A stretch of 64,000 bases of DNA from Thermoplasmata archaeon (GCA_015063125.1 SUTB01000004.1:1-64000), one strand, 5' to 3'. Positions 18,143-27,711 are shown, counted from the first letter of the stretch. The notes: generated by a model from the sequence alone, not told the origin. Numbers and translations are program-made.

Positions 18143-19330
18143 ATGCAGATAGGCATAGTAGGGAAACCGAACGTTGGAAAATCAACGTTCTTCGGAGCGG
18201 CCACCATGGCACCCGTGGAGATCGCCAACTATCCCTTCACAACCATCGAACCCAACAAGGGAGTGGCATACGTACGCACCCCCTGTCCATGCAAAACCCT
18301 CGGGGTCACATGCACGCCTCACAACTCGCTCTGCGTGAAAGGAACCAGGATGGTCCCTGTCGAGCTTCTGGACGTCGCGGGACTGGTTCCAGACGCGTGG
18401 CAGGGCAAGGGACTTGGAAACCAGTTCCTGGACGACCTCAGGCAGGCGGATGCCCTGATCAACGTCATAGACGTCAGCGGATCCACCGATATCGAAGGAG
18501 TTCCCGGAGATGTCGGATCCCACGATCCCACGGAGGACATCACGTTCCTCAGGAAGGAGATCGAGTACTGGATGAGGGAGATCCTCAAGAACGGGTTCAA
18601 CAAGATGGCCAGGGCATCCAGGATGACCGGTCAGAAGCCCGAGCAGATCATACAGGACAGGCTCGCAGGACTCAACGTTACCGAGGCTCAGGTCAAGAAG
18701 GCACTGATGTCGGTGGAGATGCCCCCCGATATCGTGAACTGGACGGACGACGACCTGCTGAACCTATGCATTAACATCAGGGCACAGTCGAAACCCATGA
18801 TAGCCGCCATGAATAAGGCGGACATAGCTCCTGAGGGCAACATCGAGAAGGTCGAGGCCATCAACGACATCTGCGTCGTGACCATGGCCGAGACCGAGCT
18901 GGCCCTGAAGAAAGCGGCAGCTGCCGGGCTCATCGACTACACCCCCGGGGACTCTACATTCACCGTCAAGGAGGGAGTAACTCTCAGCGAGGGCCAGAAG
19001 AAGGCTCTGGACTACATGAAGGCCAACATGGAGAAGTATGGCGGAACCGGAGTCCAGAAATGCATAGAGGATGCGGCGTTCAAGATGCTGGATCTCATCA
19101 CCGTATACCCCGTCGAAGACGAGAACAAGTTCACCGACCATTTCGGACGCGTCCTTCCGGATGCGTTCCTGCTGCCCCGCGGATCAACTGCCAAGGACCT
19201 CGCATACAAGGTCCATTCAGATCTGGGCGACAAATTCATCCGTGCGGTCAACGCGAAGACCAAGCGCACCGTAGGTGCGGACTACATCCTCGAGGACGGA
19301 GACGTCATCAGGATAGTCGCAAACAAGTGA
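18143..19330 (+). CDS. ychF: YchF/Obg-family GTP-binding protein
   Basis: Translation-associated P-loop NTPase. Walker A GKPNVGKST is at residues 7-15, the NKAD recognition motif is present as MNKADIA, and a TGS domain occupies about residues 310-395. The insertion PCPCKTLGVTC...LCVKG is characteristic of the archaeal subgroup. The gene is followed 4 nt later by the DNA polymerase gene and probably co-transcribed. Confidence 0.94.
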   Translation: MQIGIVGKPNVGKSTFFGAATMAPVEIANYPFTTIEPNKGVAYVRTPCPCKTLGVTCTPHNSLCVKGTRMVPVELLDVAGLVPDAWQGKGLGNQFLDDLRQADALINVIDVSGSTDIEGVPGDVGSHDPTEDITFLRKEIEYWMREILKNGFNKMARASRMTGQKPEQIIQDRLAGLNVTEAQVKKALMSVEMPPDIVNWTDDDLLNLCINIRAQSKPMIAAMNKADIAPEGNIEKVEAINDICVVTMAETELALKKAAAAGLIDYTPGDSTFTVKEGVTLSEGQKKALDYMKANMEKYGGTGVQKCIEDAAFKMLDLITVYPVEDENKFTDHFGRVLPDAFLLPRGSTAKDLAYKVHSDLGDKFIRAVNAKTKRTVGADYILEDGDVIRIVANK

Positions 19331-19334
19331 TACG

Positions 19335-21746
19335 ATGGAGACTTGGGACGTCAGGCTGATCAGCGCCTCCTCTTCGCAGGACGGGGAGGAACCTGTGGTA
19401 GAGCTGTTCGGGAAGACCCGCGACAGGGAATCCATAACCATCCTGGCGTACGGCTACAAACCTTATCTGTTCGCAGTGGACCCTAGACCGGATCTGGAGC
19501 AGCAGATGAAGGACGACCCGGAGGTCATCACGGCTGAGCACGACGAACTGCTGTATAAGTCCGAGATGCACGACGTGCTGAAAGTCACTATCAAGAGTCC
19601 GTGGAAGGTCTCCGAGTTCAAGAACCGCTTCCAGAGGAAAGGCTACAAGGTTCTCTCCGCGGACATCTCTTTCCATCACAGGTTCTTCTACGACAAGGAC
19701 ATGGGATCCTGCATCAGGGTCACGGGAGAGAGGATTGACAAACCCTACCACACACAGATCGTGGCCAGGATGGAATCCTTCGAGAACATAGACTCCTTCG
19801 ACCCCGGTCTGAAGATACTCTCGTTCGATATCGAGAACTCGATAGAGCACGAGTTCATCTACACCATCTGCTCCGTCGTCAAGGACGGGGATGAGATGCG
19901 CAACTGCGAACCCCTGACCGGAAAAGAGAACACGATCATAGAAGGATTCGCGGAACTAATCGACAGGGAGGACCCTGACGTCATAACCGGTTACAATATC
20001 GACAACTATGACATCAGGAAAATCATGGAGAGGGCCAAGGCCCTGAAGATGAAGGATGCCCTCCCGTGGGGACGCGACGGAAGCCAGCCGCGCCTCATCA
20101 GCGACAGGTTCTGGAGAGTGAAGGGACGTCTCGTCTGTGATGCATGGTGGGCTGTGAAGAAGCAGCTGCGCCCTAAACAGGAGACGCTCAACGCCGTCTC
20201 AATGATGCTGCTCGGCGAGGGCAAGCTCGACGTTGATCCGAAGAACATGGATTCCGAATGGATCAACAACAGAGAGAAGGTCATAGAATACTGCTTTAAA
20301 GATGCGGAGCTGGCACTGCGCATTCTTCTTGAGGTGGGAACCGTCCGCAAGGATATGGATCTAGCCGCCGTGTCCAAGCTGACGATAGAGGATGTCATGA
20401 CATCCGGATCGTCGCAGCTGGCCGATTCGCTCCTCATCCGTGCGGCGGACAGGAGCAAGGTCGCAGTGCCCCTCATGGGCGCAAGAATCGCAGGGGCCGA
20501 CCAAATCGAGGGCGGGTATGTCCACAGCATGACCCCTGGGCTCTACCATTGGGTCTGCGTAGAGGACTTCAAGTCCATGTACCCGTCGCTGATCATAGCG
20601 AAGAACATCTGCTTCACGACGCTCTGCGAGGATGGTGAGATCGTCAGTCCCTCCGGTGCAAGGTTCACGTCCAAGGAGCGCAGGGAAGGTCTCCTGCCTA
20701 GGATCCTATCGGACCTCATGGACGAGAGGGACCGCATCAAGAAACTGATGAAGAAGACCGAGGACCCTCACGAACACAACTATCTGGACGGACTTCAGGC
20801 TGCGGTCAAGGTCCTCATGAACACGTTCTACGGCGTGTTCGCTTCCACGTTCTACAGGTTCACCGACAAGAGCATCGGAGCCGCCATCACGGCATTCGCC
20901 AGAGCGAATACCAAAGGGATCATCAACCAGGTGGAATCCGAGGGAACCCACGTGATCTACTCCGATACGGATTCCATATTCATGCAGTCCCCGGAGAACA
21001 ATCTGGAAGGATCAGTGGAGTTCGGGAAAAAGATGGCAGAGAGATTTTCTGTTGAAGGCGGGGTGTTAGAGTTCGAGAAGATCCTCGAGCCCATGTTCAC
21101 GCACGGAATGAAGAAGAGGTATGTCGGAAAGGTAGTCTGGCCCAAGGCCGAGGACGAGCTCCTCGTCAGGGGTTATGAGATCAGGAGATCGGATTCCTTC
21201 GACCTCCAGAGCAGGATGCTAACGGACCTCTTCGAGATGATACTTGAGGAAAAGAACGATGAGGCGCTGACGATGGTGAAGAACACCATCCAATCCGTCA
21301 AGAACGGGAAGGTGGATATCGACGACCTAGTGATCTCCAAGACCTGCAAGGACCTCAACGCATACGAGAACCCTGATAGGATGGCCAACGTCCAGGCGGC
21401 CAAGAAGATGATCGAAATGGGATACGACTTCATCCCCGGGATGAAGGTATCGTGGATCGTCACTGATTCAAAGTCCGCACCTCAAACGGTTGAACCGTAC
21501 GTCAGCGGGGTGGAGTTCACCGGAAAACCGGATTACAAGTACTATGCGGAGCGCCTCTCCCAGACGGCCTCTCGCATCACAGAGGTATTCGGCTGGGAGG
21601 AAAAGGATCTCCTCATGGGCAACCAGCAGGCGACACTGTTCAGCGGTAAGTTCGCTTCCAACACAGAGGCCTCCAAGAAGAAATCCGAACCTGCTCCGCC
21701 AGAGAAACCGAAGCCTAAGACGAAGAGCCTGGACGACTTCTTCTGA
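19335..21746 (+). CDS. polB: family-B DNA polymerase
   Basis: Replicative/repair polymerase with 3'-5' proofreading. Exo I is FDIENS near residue 165; polymerase motif A DFKSMYPS is near 411 and motif C YSDTDS near 541. The C-terminus ends TKSLDDFF, a PIP-box-like peptide for binding the PCNA clamp. There is no intein; the 803-aa length is typical of archaeal PolB. No clear SD; coupling to ychF is likely. Confidence 0.96.
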   Translation: METWDVRLISASSSQDGEEPVVELFGKTRDRESITILAYGYKPYLFAVDPRPDLEQQMKDDPEVITAEHDELLYKSEMHDVLKVTIKSPWKVSEFKNRFQRKGYKVLSADISFHHRFFYDKDMGSCIRVTGERIDKPYHTQIVARMESFENIDSFDPGLKILSFDIENSIEHEFIYTICSVVKDGDEMRNCEPLTGKENTIIEGFAELIDREDPDVITGYNIDNYDIRKIMERAKALKMKDALPWGRDGSQPRLISDRFWRVKGRLVCDAWWAVKKQLRPKQETLNAVSMMLLGEGKLDVDPKNMDSEWINNREKVIEYCFKDAELALRILLEVGTVRKDMDLAAVSKLTIEDVMTSGSSQLADSLLIRAADRSKVAVPLMGARIAGADQIEGGYVHSMTPGLYHWVCVEDFKSMYPSLIIAKNICFTTLCEDGEIVSPSGARFTSKERREGLLPRILSDLMDERDRIKKLMKKTEDPHEHNYLDGLQAAVKVLMNTFYGVFASTFYRFTDKSIGAAITAFARANTKGIINQVESEGTHVIYSDTDSIFMQSPENNLEGSVEFGKKMAERFSVEGGVLEFEKILEPMFTHGMKKRYVGKVVWPKAEDELLVRGYEIRRSDSFDLQSRMLTDLFEMILEEKNDEALTMVKNTIQSVKNGKVDIDDLVISKTCKDLNAYENPDRMANVQAAKKMIEMGYDFIPGMKVSWIVTDSKSAPQTVEPYVSGVEFTGKPDYKYYAERLSQTASRITEVFGWEEKDLLMGNQQATLFSGKFASNTEASKKKSEPAPPEKPKPKTKSLDDFF

Positions 21747-21818
21747 TTGACCGCATCGTTCATCGGTTCACGATGCCTCTGAACAGCAATACTGTTTATT
21801 AGAGGGAGACAGGATACC

Positions 21819-22262
21819 ATGTCCATAGGTGAGAGAATGCCAAAGCTTCAAGAGATCAAGATGCCCAACGGGGACGTCTATGACGGGGAGATCGAGTACG
21901 GTAACTTCAACGGACACGGGATCTACAAGTTCGCATCCGGCGCCAGGTACGAAGGCCAGTTCAGGGACGGGATGTTCCACGGCAAAGGCGTCTACATCTG
22001 CGCTGACGGGGACCGCTACACCGGCGAGTTCGTCAGCAACATGTTCGAGGGCTACGGCATCTACCTGAAGGCGACCGGCGAGAAGTACGAGGGCGAGTTC
22101 AGGGAGAACATGTACCACGGAAAGGGCATAATCACCTATCCCGACGGATCGAAGGACGAGGCGTACTTCAAGTACGGAAAGGCACAGGGCGTCGGATACC
22201 ACACCTGGCCGGACGGCGAGAGGTCCGAGGTCGAGTTCGTCGACGGGAAGTTCAAGTACTGA
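21819..22262 (+). CDS. MORN-repeat protein
   Basis: A 147-aa protein made almost only of MORN repeats. Four clear units (each Y-x-G-(E/Q)-(F/I) followed by G-x-G-x-Y) lie at about residues 21-105, and a fifth degenerate unit at about 110-132. MORN repeats often bind acidic membrane lipids or act as scaffolds. There is no signal peptide, so it is probably cytoplasmic. Start context GGAGACAGGATACC. Confidence 0.85.
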   Translation: MSIGERMPKLQEIKMPNGDVYDGEIEYGNFNGHGIYKFASGARYEGQFRDGMFHGKGVYICADGDRYTGEFVSNMFEGYGIYLKATGEKYEGEFRENMYHGKGIITYPDGSKDEAYFKYGKAQGVGYHTWPDGERSEVEFVDGKFKY

Positions 22263-22294
22263 TCTTATTCCGAATCCCAATAGATCAGCTTCAT

Positions 22295-23047
22295 CTAATT
22301 TACTGCACGATAGTGCAGGATGTCGCCATCTATCTCGGATCCCAGAACCTTTCTGATGATGCCTTCAGCATCGATGTCCTTGCCATAAACGGCAAAGGCT
22401 GCTCTCTCCTTCTCGGCCAAAGCTGAAATCGGAATGTCCTTGACGATTTCCGTTTTGAAGAACTCCACCTTGGGATCCCTTCCGTTCTCGGACAGCCAAT
22501 CCTGAACGGCCGTAGATGATCTGAAACCGTACCCGTAATCCTTCCCGAGTTCCTTCCAGATCATAGCGTCCAGGTCATCTCCGTGGTTCACCACCCATGA
22601 GACCAGCGCACAGGACCTCCTTGCGGTCGCCTCCATGCGTTCGATGGATTCCGGGCTCCCGGTACCTGGACATAGTGTTGCGATGCAGGCATCATAGCCC
22701 TTGCTGGGGATGTACTCCGTCCAATCCTTCACGAAACACTCGATATTGGTGATGCCTCTCCTTTTGGACTCTGATTTGAGGCGGTCCAGCATCGATGGGG
22801 ATGAGTCCATGCATACGAGGATGCGGGCTCTTGGTGCGATCTCCAGTGAGTAGGTTCCTGGTCCGGATCCGATCTCCATTATGCAGTCGTTACCCTGAAA
22901 TGCCCCGACCTCGAAAAGCCTGTCCACGATGCGTTTAGGTATGTCCCCCTGCTGCTCGCCGGAGTATTGCTGGGAGTAGTCCTCCCAGAACTTGATCATA
23001 TCGTCATGACTCTTTCCCTCGCCAACGGAAGGATGGATATCGGACAT
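22295..23047 (-). CDS. class I SAM-dependent methyltransferase at the end of the ABC operon
   Basis: A 250-aa Rossmann methyltransferase with motif I MEIGSGPGTYSLEIA and a following acidic VCMDSSPS. The substrate is unknown. The ATG at 23047 overlaps the ABC ATPase stop (TGATG), so it is the last gene of the transporter operon and may modify the transported compound or its partner. It ends in TAG, the only amber stop among the genes I checked; reading through would add nine residues before TAA. Confidence 0.8.
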   Translation of the reverse strand: MSDIHPSVGEGKSHDDMIKFWEDYSQQYSGEQQGDIPKRIVDRLFEVGAFQGNDCIMEIGSGPGTYSLEIAPRARILVCMDSSPSMLDRLKSESKRRGITNIECFVKDWTEYIPSKGYDACIATLCPGTGSPESIERMEATARRSCALVSWVVNHGDDLDAMIWKELGKDYGYGFRSSTAVQDWLSENGRDPKVEFFKTEIVKDIPISALAEKERAAFAVYGKDIDAEGIIRKVLGSEIDGDILHYRAVN

Positions 23048-23853
23048 CAAAGACCACCCATGGTGCTGAGAAGGGCCGAATCTACATCTGGCTGCTCCTT
23101 CGATGGTACGACCACCGTCATACCCTTATGCTGAATCACATCAGCATCTATCCCGTAGACATCTTTGATTATCTCGGGAGTTATCACTTCGTGCCCGCCA
23201 TAGGCAGCGATGCGCCCATCCTTGACGAATAGGAACTTATCGGAATAATATGCGGCGAGATTGATGTCGTGCATGGTCATCACCGTGCACAATCCCCTTC
23301 TCCTGGCAGCGCCCTCGATCATCTTCATGGAGATATGCTGATTGGCGATGTCCAGATTGTTAGAGGGCTCATCGAGGACCAATAGTTTCGGATCCTGCGC
23401 CAATGCCCTGGCAATCTGTACCTTCTGGAATTCACCGCCGCTGATCTCATCCACGAAATCCAGGGACCTGTCCCCCAACCCAAGGGATCTGATTACATCC
23501 CAAGCTATCTCGAGATCCTTGTCAGAATAAGTGAGGCCGATATGCGGGCGGCGACCGATAAGGACAGAATCGAATACGGTCGCATGGGTTACATCCGCTT
23601 TCTGGGGGACGTAGGCCACCAGTTTGGCCATATCGCGCGGATCGAGATCGTTCAGTCTCTCACCGCACACATTCACCGAACCGGACGAAGGCACAAGCAT
23701 GTTGCATATGCATCTCAGCAGAGTCGTCTTTCCGACTCCGTTGGGTCCGAGGATCGACACTATCTGATTCGAATCGGCAGACATCGTCATCCCCTTCAGC
23801 ACTTCCCTCTCCCCATAGGAGAAATGGAGGTCCTCTACCTCAAGTACGGGCAT
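23047..23853 (-). CDS. ABC transporter ATP-binding protein, FecE/BtuD type
   Basis: ATPase of a metal-chelate importer. Walker A GPNGVGKTT, signature ISGGE and Walker B LLVLDEPSNNLD are intact. A D-loop and H-loop follow (TMHDINLA). It overlaps the permease gene by 14 nt and the methyltransferase by 1-3 nt. The family handles iron-siderophores, haem or cobalamin; sequence alone does not choose. Confidence 0.92.
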   Translation of the reverse strand: MPVLEVEDLHFSYGEREVLKGMTMSADSNQIVSILGPNGVGKTTLLRCICNMLVPSSGSVNVCGERLNDLDPRDMAKLVAYVPQKADVTHATVFDSVLIGRRPHIGLTYSDKDLEIAWDVIRSLGLGDRSLDFVDEISGGEFQKVQIARALAQDPKLLVLDEPSNNLDIANQHISMKMIEGAARRRGLCTVMTMHDINLAAYYSDKFLFVKDGRIAAYGGHEVITPEIIKDVYGIDADVIQHKGMTVVVPSKEQPDVDSALLSTMGGL

Positions 23854-24958
23854 CGCGCTTCCTCCTCGAGATGAATTCGGCTATGCGCCCGTTGCGTTTG
23901 GAATATCCTCTGATAAGCAAGTACAGGAACAGCGGTCCTCCGAGGAACGATGTGATGATTCCCACAGGAAGTGTGAAATCCATCGCGGTCTGGCCCACAC
24001 AATCGGATATCAGCAGAATTATCGCTCCCAGAAACATGGAACCCGGAAGCACATAACGGTGATCGGTTCCGACGAACCTGCGCACGATGTGCGGTCCGAG
24101 AAGACCGATGAATGCTACGACACCCATGAATGATACGACAATGGAGGTCAGCAATGCTGCAATGAACAGCGTCACCAGCCTGAGCCTATCGACCTTGACA
24201 CCAAGGGACGATGCGACTTCATCGCCTGAATCCAGCGCATTGTAGTCCATGCGGCTGTACAGGAAGAATGCGATGGCCACAGCGGATACGGCTGCGATCA
24301 GGCCCAATTGATCCCATCCGGCCTTTCCCATCGATCCGAACTGCCAGAACACTATCGTCGATAGCGCGTATTCGTTGTACATGTACTGCAGCAGACTGAT
24401 TCCGGCAGAGAATATGGAGCTCAGAGCTACTCCTGCCAGGACCATGGTCTCCGGAGAGACCTTGGTTATCTTGACCAAGAGGATGATTATGCCTGTTGCG
24501 ATCATGGCCCAGACGAAAGCACTGCTGGCAACGATGTATGGGTTGCTCACAACGATGCTGGCCTGACTCTGACCGGATATGAATCCTCCGCCCAGGAGAA
24601 CGATACCTACGGCCGCTCCGAATGCCGATGCATTGGAAACTCCCAATGTGTAGGGTGAACCGAGAGGGTTCTTCAGAACGCATTGCATGACTGCACCGGC
24701 GATTCCCAGTGCGAAACCGGCCAGGATACATGACAATATACGTGGAAGCCCCAGATCCCAGATTATGATGTCGTCCTTGATGGGGATTGTAGGGTCCGAT
24801 CTGTTGAAAATGATATTGAAGATGTCCAGAAAGCTCAGGTATTTCACGTCGAGTTTCAGCGTCACCACTGCTGCTACCAAAGTGAACAGCATCATGGCCA
24901 CAACGATCATCAACTTGCGATGCGAGTGCCTCTTGAAATCCTCAATCCCTTTTTCCAT
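23840..24958 (-). CDS. ABC transporter permease, FecCD/BtuC family
   Basis: A 372-aa integral membrane protein with about nine or ten helices and the FecCD landmarks GFALGIAGAVMQ, NPLGSPYTLGVSNASAFGAA and LLGPHIVRRFVG. It forms the channel of the chelate importer with the ATPase downstream and the binding protein upstream. A strong hairpin lies between its start and the binding-protein gene. Confidence 0.92.
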   Translation of the reverse strand: MEKGIEDFKRHSHRKLMIVVAMMLFTLVAAVVTLKLDVKYLSFLDIFNIIFNRSDPTIPIKDDIIIWDLGLPRILSCILAGFALGIAGAVMQCVLKNPLGSPYTLGVSNASAFGAAVGIVLLGGGFISGQSQASIVVSNPYIVASSAFVWAMIATGIIILLVKITKVSPETMVLAGVALSSIFSAGISLLQYMYNEYALSTIVFWQFGSMGKAGWDQLGLIAAVSAVAIAFFLYSRMDYNALDSGDEVASSLGVKVDRLRLVTLFIAALLTSIVVSFMGVVAFIGLLGPHIVRRFVGTDHRYVLPGSMFLGAIILLISDCVGQTAMDFTLPVGIITSFLGGPLFLYLLIRGYSKRNGRIAEFISRRKRDART

Positions 24959-24970
24959 GTTATCTTAAGA

Positions 24971-24986
24971 GCCCCCCGAAGGGGGC
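24971..24986 (-). terminator. UUCG hairpin between binding-protein and permease genes
   Basis: On the minus strand this reads as stem GCCCCC, loop TTCG, stem GGGGGC, between the binding-protein stop (24994) and the permease start (24958). A C(UUCG)G tetraloop is very stable. No U-tract follows, so it may act as a partial terminator or mRNA stabiliser that raises binding-protein levels over permease. Confidence 0.5.
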
Positions 24987-24993
24987 ATAGGGC

Positions 24994-26274
24994 TCAAGCC
25001 CAGGAAAGGTTTCCTTCAGTGTCTATGAAGACCACACCGGAGACAGGGTTGCCCCTTACTACCTCGTGGAACTCGCTCATATCCTCGAAGATATTCTCGC
25101 CCGGTTCGGGGAGCTCTACCGAATATTTACTGAATACGGAGATGTTACGGTTGCTCAGGTGGGTTCCGTAGAACAGATCGTAGACCTTGTTGATCTTAGA
25201 TATGAACTGCTCCTCGGTCAGAACGTCGTCACCGTAGGCGTACATCAGCATCTGGTAAGCACTGACGAAGATGGTATCGTAGTTGATTCCAGTCCAGATG
25301 TAGTCCGCAACGATGTATGCCTCGTGTCCCTGGAACAGCTTAGCGACTCCCTTCGACTCGTTGGTGGTGTTCTGGAAGTAACCGGATGCATCGACGAACA
25401 GGATGGTGTCATCATCAATGTTTGCCGCAATGTCTGCTGCATTGTATGTCTTCACACCGGAACCCTCGTAGACGGCCTTGCCCTCGAGGATGTTGTCTAT
25501 TCCGGCGAGAGCCATGGGCATGTGGTAGGGTATGGATGAATCCAGACCGTGGGCTCCGTTGTATGCGAGAGCTCCCACATATGCGGTCTTCGTGTCGGTG
25601 ATCTTGGACCTCAGCTTGGACAGGTCGTTGGTAAGGTACGAGAAGGCGTTGAGAAGCTCGTTACCTCTCTTGCTCTGGTTGAGTGCCTTGGAGATGATTC
25701 CGATCTGCTTCTTGAGATCGTCTGTGATCTCGAAGGTATCCTCCTTCAGGAACGTGTAGATGTATCCGATTCCAAGGGTCTTGATGCCCGCTCTCTCGAT
25801 GGCAGCCATCTGGAGAGAATAATCGGTGTAGAATTCTGCAGGAACAACCACGATCGAAGGTTTGAGATCGATGATCGTTGCGACATCTTCATCGGTCACA
25901 CCGCAGTTGGTATGTGTGAAGTATGCCCTGGCGGGATCGTCTGCTTTCAAGGTAGCGCTGTCTCCTCCCTCGATATCCACGAGAGCACGTCCGACATACA
26001 TGAAAGATTTACCGAGATAGTTGGTCATATCGTTCATGTCTACCATAACGCATTTGTCGGCCAGTCCGAAGTATGTCATCCACCTGAAGGAATCCTGTCC
26101 TACGGCCACGATTCCATCGTCAAGGTTGTCGACAATCTCGATTTGTTTGTTTGCGAAATCAGTTTCATAATCCTTTCCGGGATCGGAAGAATTGGCGAGC
26201 AGCATATACGCAACGCAGCCGACGGCGATAACCGCGATCACGGCTACGATTGCAATTAGAGCTTTTTTCTCCAT
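24994..26274 (-). CDS. ABC transporter substrate-binding protein, FecB type
   Basis: Extracellular binding protein of the chelate/metal importer, 426 aa. An N-terminal hydrophobic helix (residues about 4-25, with AVGC as a possible lipobox) anchors it. The class III binding fold is seen in LKPSIVVVPAEFY and the conserved C-terminal helices. The ATG at 26274 is chosen: a TATA-like ATTTAAG element about 25 nt upstream suggests a leaderless start. An inverted repeat overlaps this promoter. Confidence 0.88.
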   Translation of the reverse strand: MEKKALIAIVAVIAVIAVGCVAYMLLANSSDPGKDYETDFANKQIEIVDNLDDGIVAVGQDSFRWMTYFGLADKCVMVDMNDMTNYLGKSFMYVGRALVDIEGGDSATLKADDPARAYFTHTNCGVTDEDVATIIDLKPSIVVVPAEFYTDYSLQMAAIERAGIKTLGIGYIYTFLKEDTFEITDDLKKQIGIISKALNQSKRGNELLNAFSYLTNDLSKLRSKITDTKTAYVGALAYNGAHGLDSSIPYHMPMALAGIDNILEGKAVYEGSGVKTYNAADIAANIDDDTILFVDASGYFQNTTNESKGVAKLFQGHEAYIVADYIWTGINYDTIFVSAYQMLMYAYGDDVLTEEQFISKINKVYDLFYGTHLSNRNISVFSKYSVELPEPGENIFEDMSEFHEVVRGNPVSGVVFIDTEGNLSWA

Positions 26275-26302
26275 GCTTGCAGAAATATCTAATTCATATT
26301 TA

Positions 26303-26331
26303 AGTAACACTCAATCTAAAATCGTGTTACT
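26303..26331 (-). promoter_or_regulatory. candidate operator at the ABC transporter promoter
   Basis: A perfect 8-bp inverted repeat AGTAACAC ... GTGTTACT with a 13-nt spacer, so the half-site centres are 21 bp or about two helical turns apart. It sits just upstream of and touching the TATA-like sequence of the binding-protein gene, a position where a dimeric repressor such as a DtxR- or NikR-type metalloregulator would block TBP/TFB. Confidence 0.5.
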
Positions 26332-26514
26332 ATGCCTTTTAAGTGATTTGTGACTATAATTGAAAACTGGCCCTTGCATCCAACTTAACGGTCCTTCCGT
26401 TAACGTTTATATAAAAACGAAGAAAGAAAATAGCCTTAAAAACGGCAAAAAGAACCAATTATAGAAGAAAAGGACTGCTGTTTGTCCCTTTTGGTCATAA
26501 TAATTGGTGATTCA

Positions 26515-27711
26515 TCAGATTATGTCGTCATCCGAGATCTCTGAGGATATCTTCTTACGTAACTCGTCTACAGTCATTCCGTTCTTCTCTGCCAGCGCCT
26601 TCAGATCGTCGTGCTCGAACTTCCACTTGCGAACGCTGTATCCTTCCGATACCTTGACGCCCACCTTCCCATAACTTGTCTGGATGGCCGTCTTTCTGGA
26701 TACCATTTCGTAACGATCCGCTTCCCAGAACCTTATCCCTATGGTGCTTGTACGGGACAATATCGATTTCGCCAGCCTGTCCCTGTCCTCGCGGCGGCAT
26801 AGGCACTTCAGCAGATGGCCCAATCTACCCTTCTTCATCAGGACCGATGAGACGGTGACATCCAAAGCACCGTCTGCCAGAAGGAGATCGATTACCCCTC
26901 CGAGATCCTCTGGGGTCATATCATCGATGTTGCATTCAAGAACTGTCACCGTCGGCATCGATTGCTCTGCCTGACCGATGAAGGCCCTGAGGACGTTCGG
27001 GATCCGGAATTCCTTCGTTCCCAATCCCTTCCCGATGTTGTCTATCGACATCGTCGGCCTCTGTCCGAATCCATCGCTGAAATGCTTCAAGATGGCAACG
27101 CCAGTAGGGGTGGCAAACTCGCCTTCCTCATCCCCCGCATAACAAGGGATACCTTTGAGAAGACTAGCAGTAGCAGGAGCGGGAATCGGTACAGAACCGT
27201 GGGCACACTGTGCGTAACCGAAGCCTGTACGGATGGGTGATGCTATCACTGTGTCCGGTGCCAATTCTTTGATGAGCATACAGTCTATGACGATATCAGC
27301 GATCGCGTCCAGCATACCCACCTCATGCAGATGTACCTCAGAGACAGGAACGCCGTGGGCCTCCGATTCTGCATCGGCTATGCTTCTGTAGATAGCGATG
27401 GCATCTTCCTTCACATCCTCTGGAATGGCCAATCCCCTGATCATATCGAGGATCTCTTCCAATTTCCTATGGTGGTGAATCTGGGGTTCGCTTTCTACTT
27501 CCTCTTTCCCATCGATGAGAACCTTTGCATGGACCCCTCTCAGGTGTGCCCGTTCGGTATTTTCTCTGATGACTTTGACCCTCGGGATGCCGATGGAGGA
27601 AACCATTGATGAGAGATCGAAATCCTCAGGCATGAGGTCCGTCAACGCACCCATGAGCATGTCGCCCGATACCCCGGCATTGCATTCTAGATAGAGCACC
27701 TTCATCTTCAT
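26515..27711 (-). CDS. larC: nickel-pincer cofactor biosynthesis protein LarC
   Basis: CTP-dependent cyclometallase that inserts nickel into the pyridinium-3,5-bisthiocarboxylic acid mononucleotide to give the NPN cofactor. The N-terminus ECNAGVSGDM and the central EVHLHEVG are diagnostic. Here it is one intact 398-aa frame, unlike the larC1/larC2 split of some lactobacilli. Its start overlaps the larB stop by 4 nt (ATGA). Confidence 0.93.
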   Translation of the reverse strand: MKMKVLYLECNAGVSGDMLMGALTDLMPEDFDLSSMVSSIGIPRVKVIRENTERAHLRGVHAKVLIDGKEEVESEPQIHHHRKLEEILDMIRGLAIPEDVKEDAIAIYRSIADAESEAHGVPVSEVHLHEVGMLDAIADIVIDCMLIKELAPDTVIASPIRTGFGYAQCAHGSVPIPAPATASLLKGIPCYAGDEEGEFATPTGVAILKHFSDGFGQRPTMSIDNIGKGLGTKEFRIPNVLRAFIGQAEQSMPTVTVLECNIDDMTPEDLGGVIDLLLADGALDVTVSSVLMKKGRLGHLLKCLCRREDRDRLAKSILSRTSTIGIRFWEADRYEMVSRKTAIQTSYGKVGVKVSEGYSVRKWKFEHDDLKALAEKNGMTVDELRKKISSEISDDDII

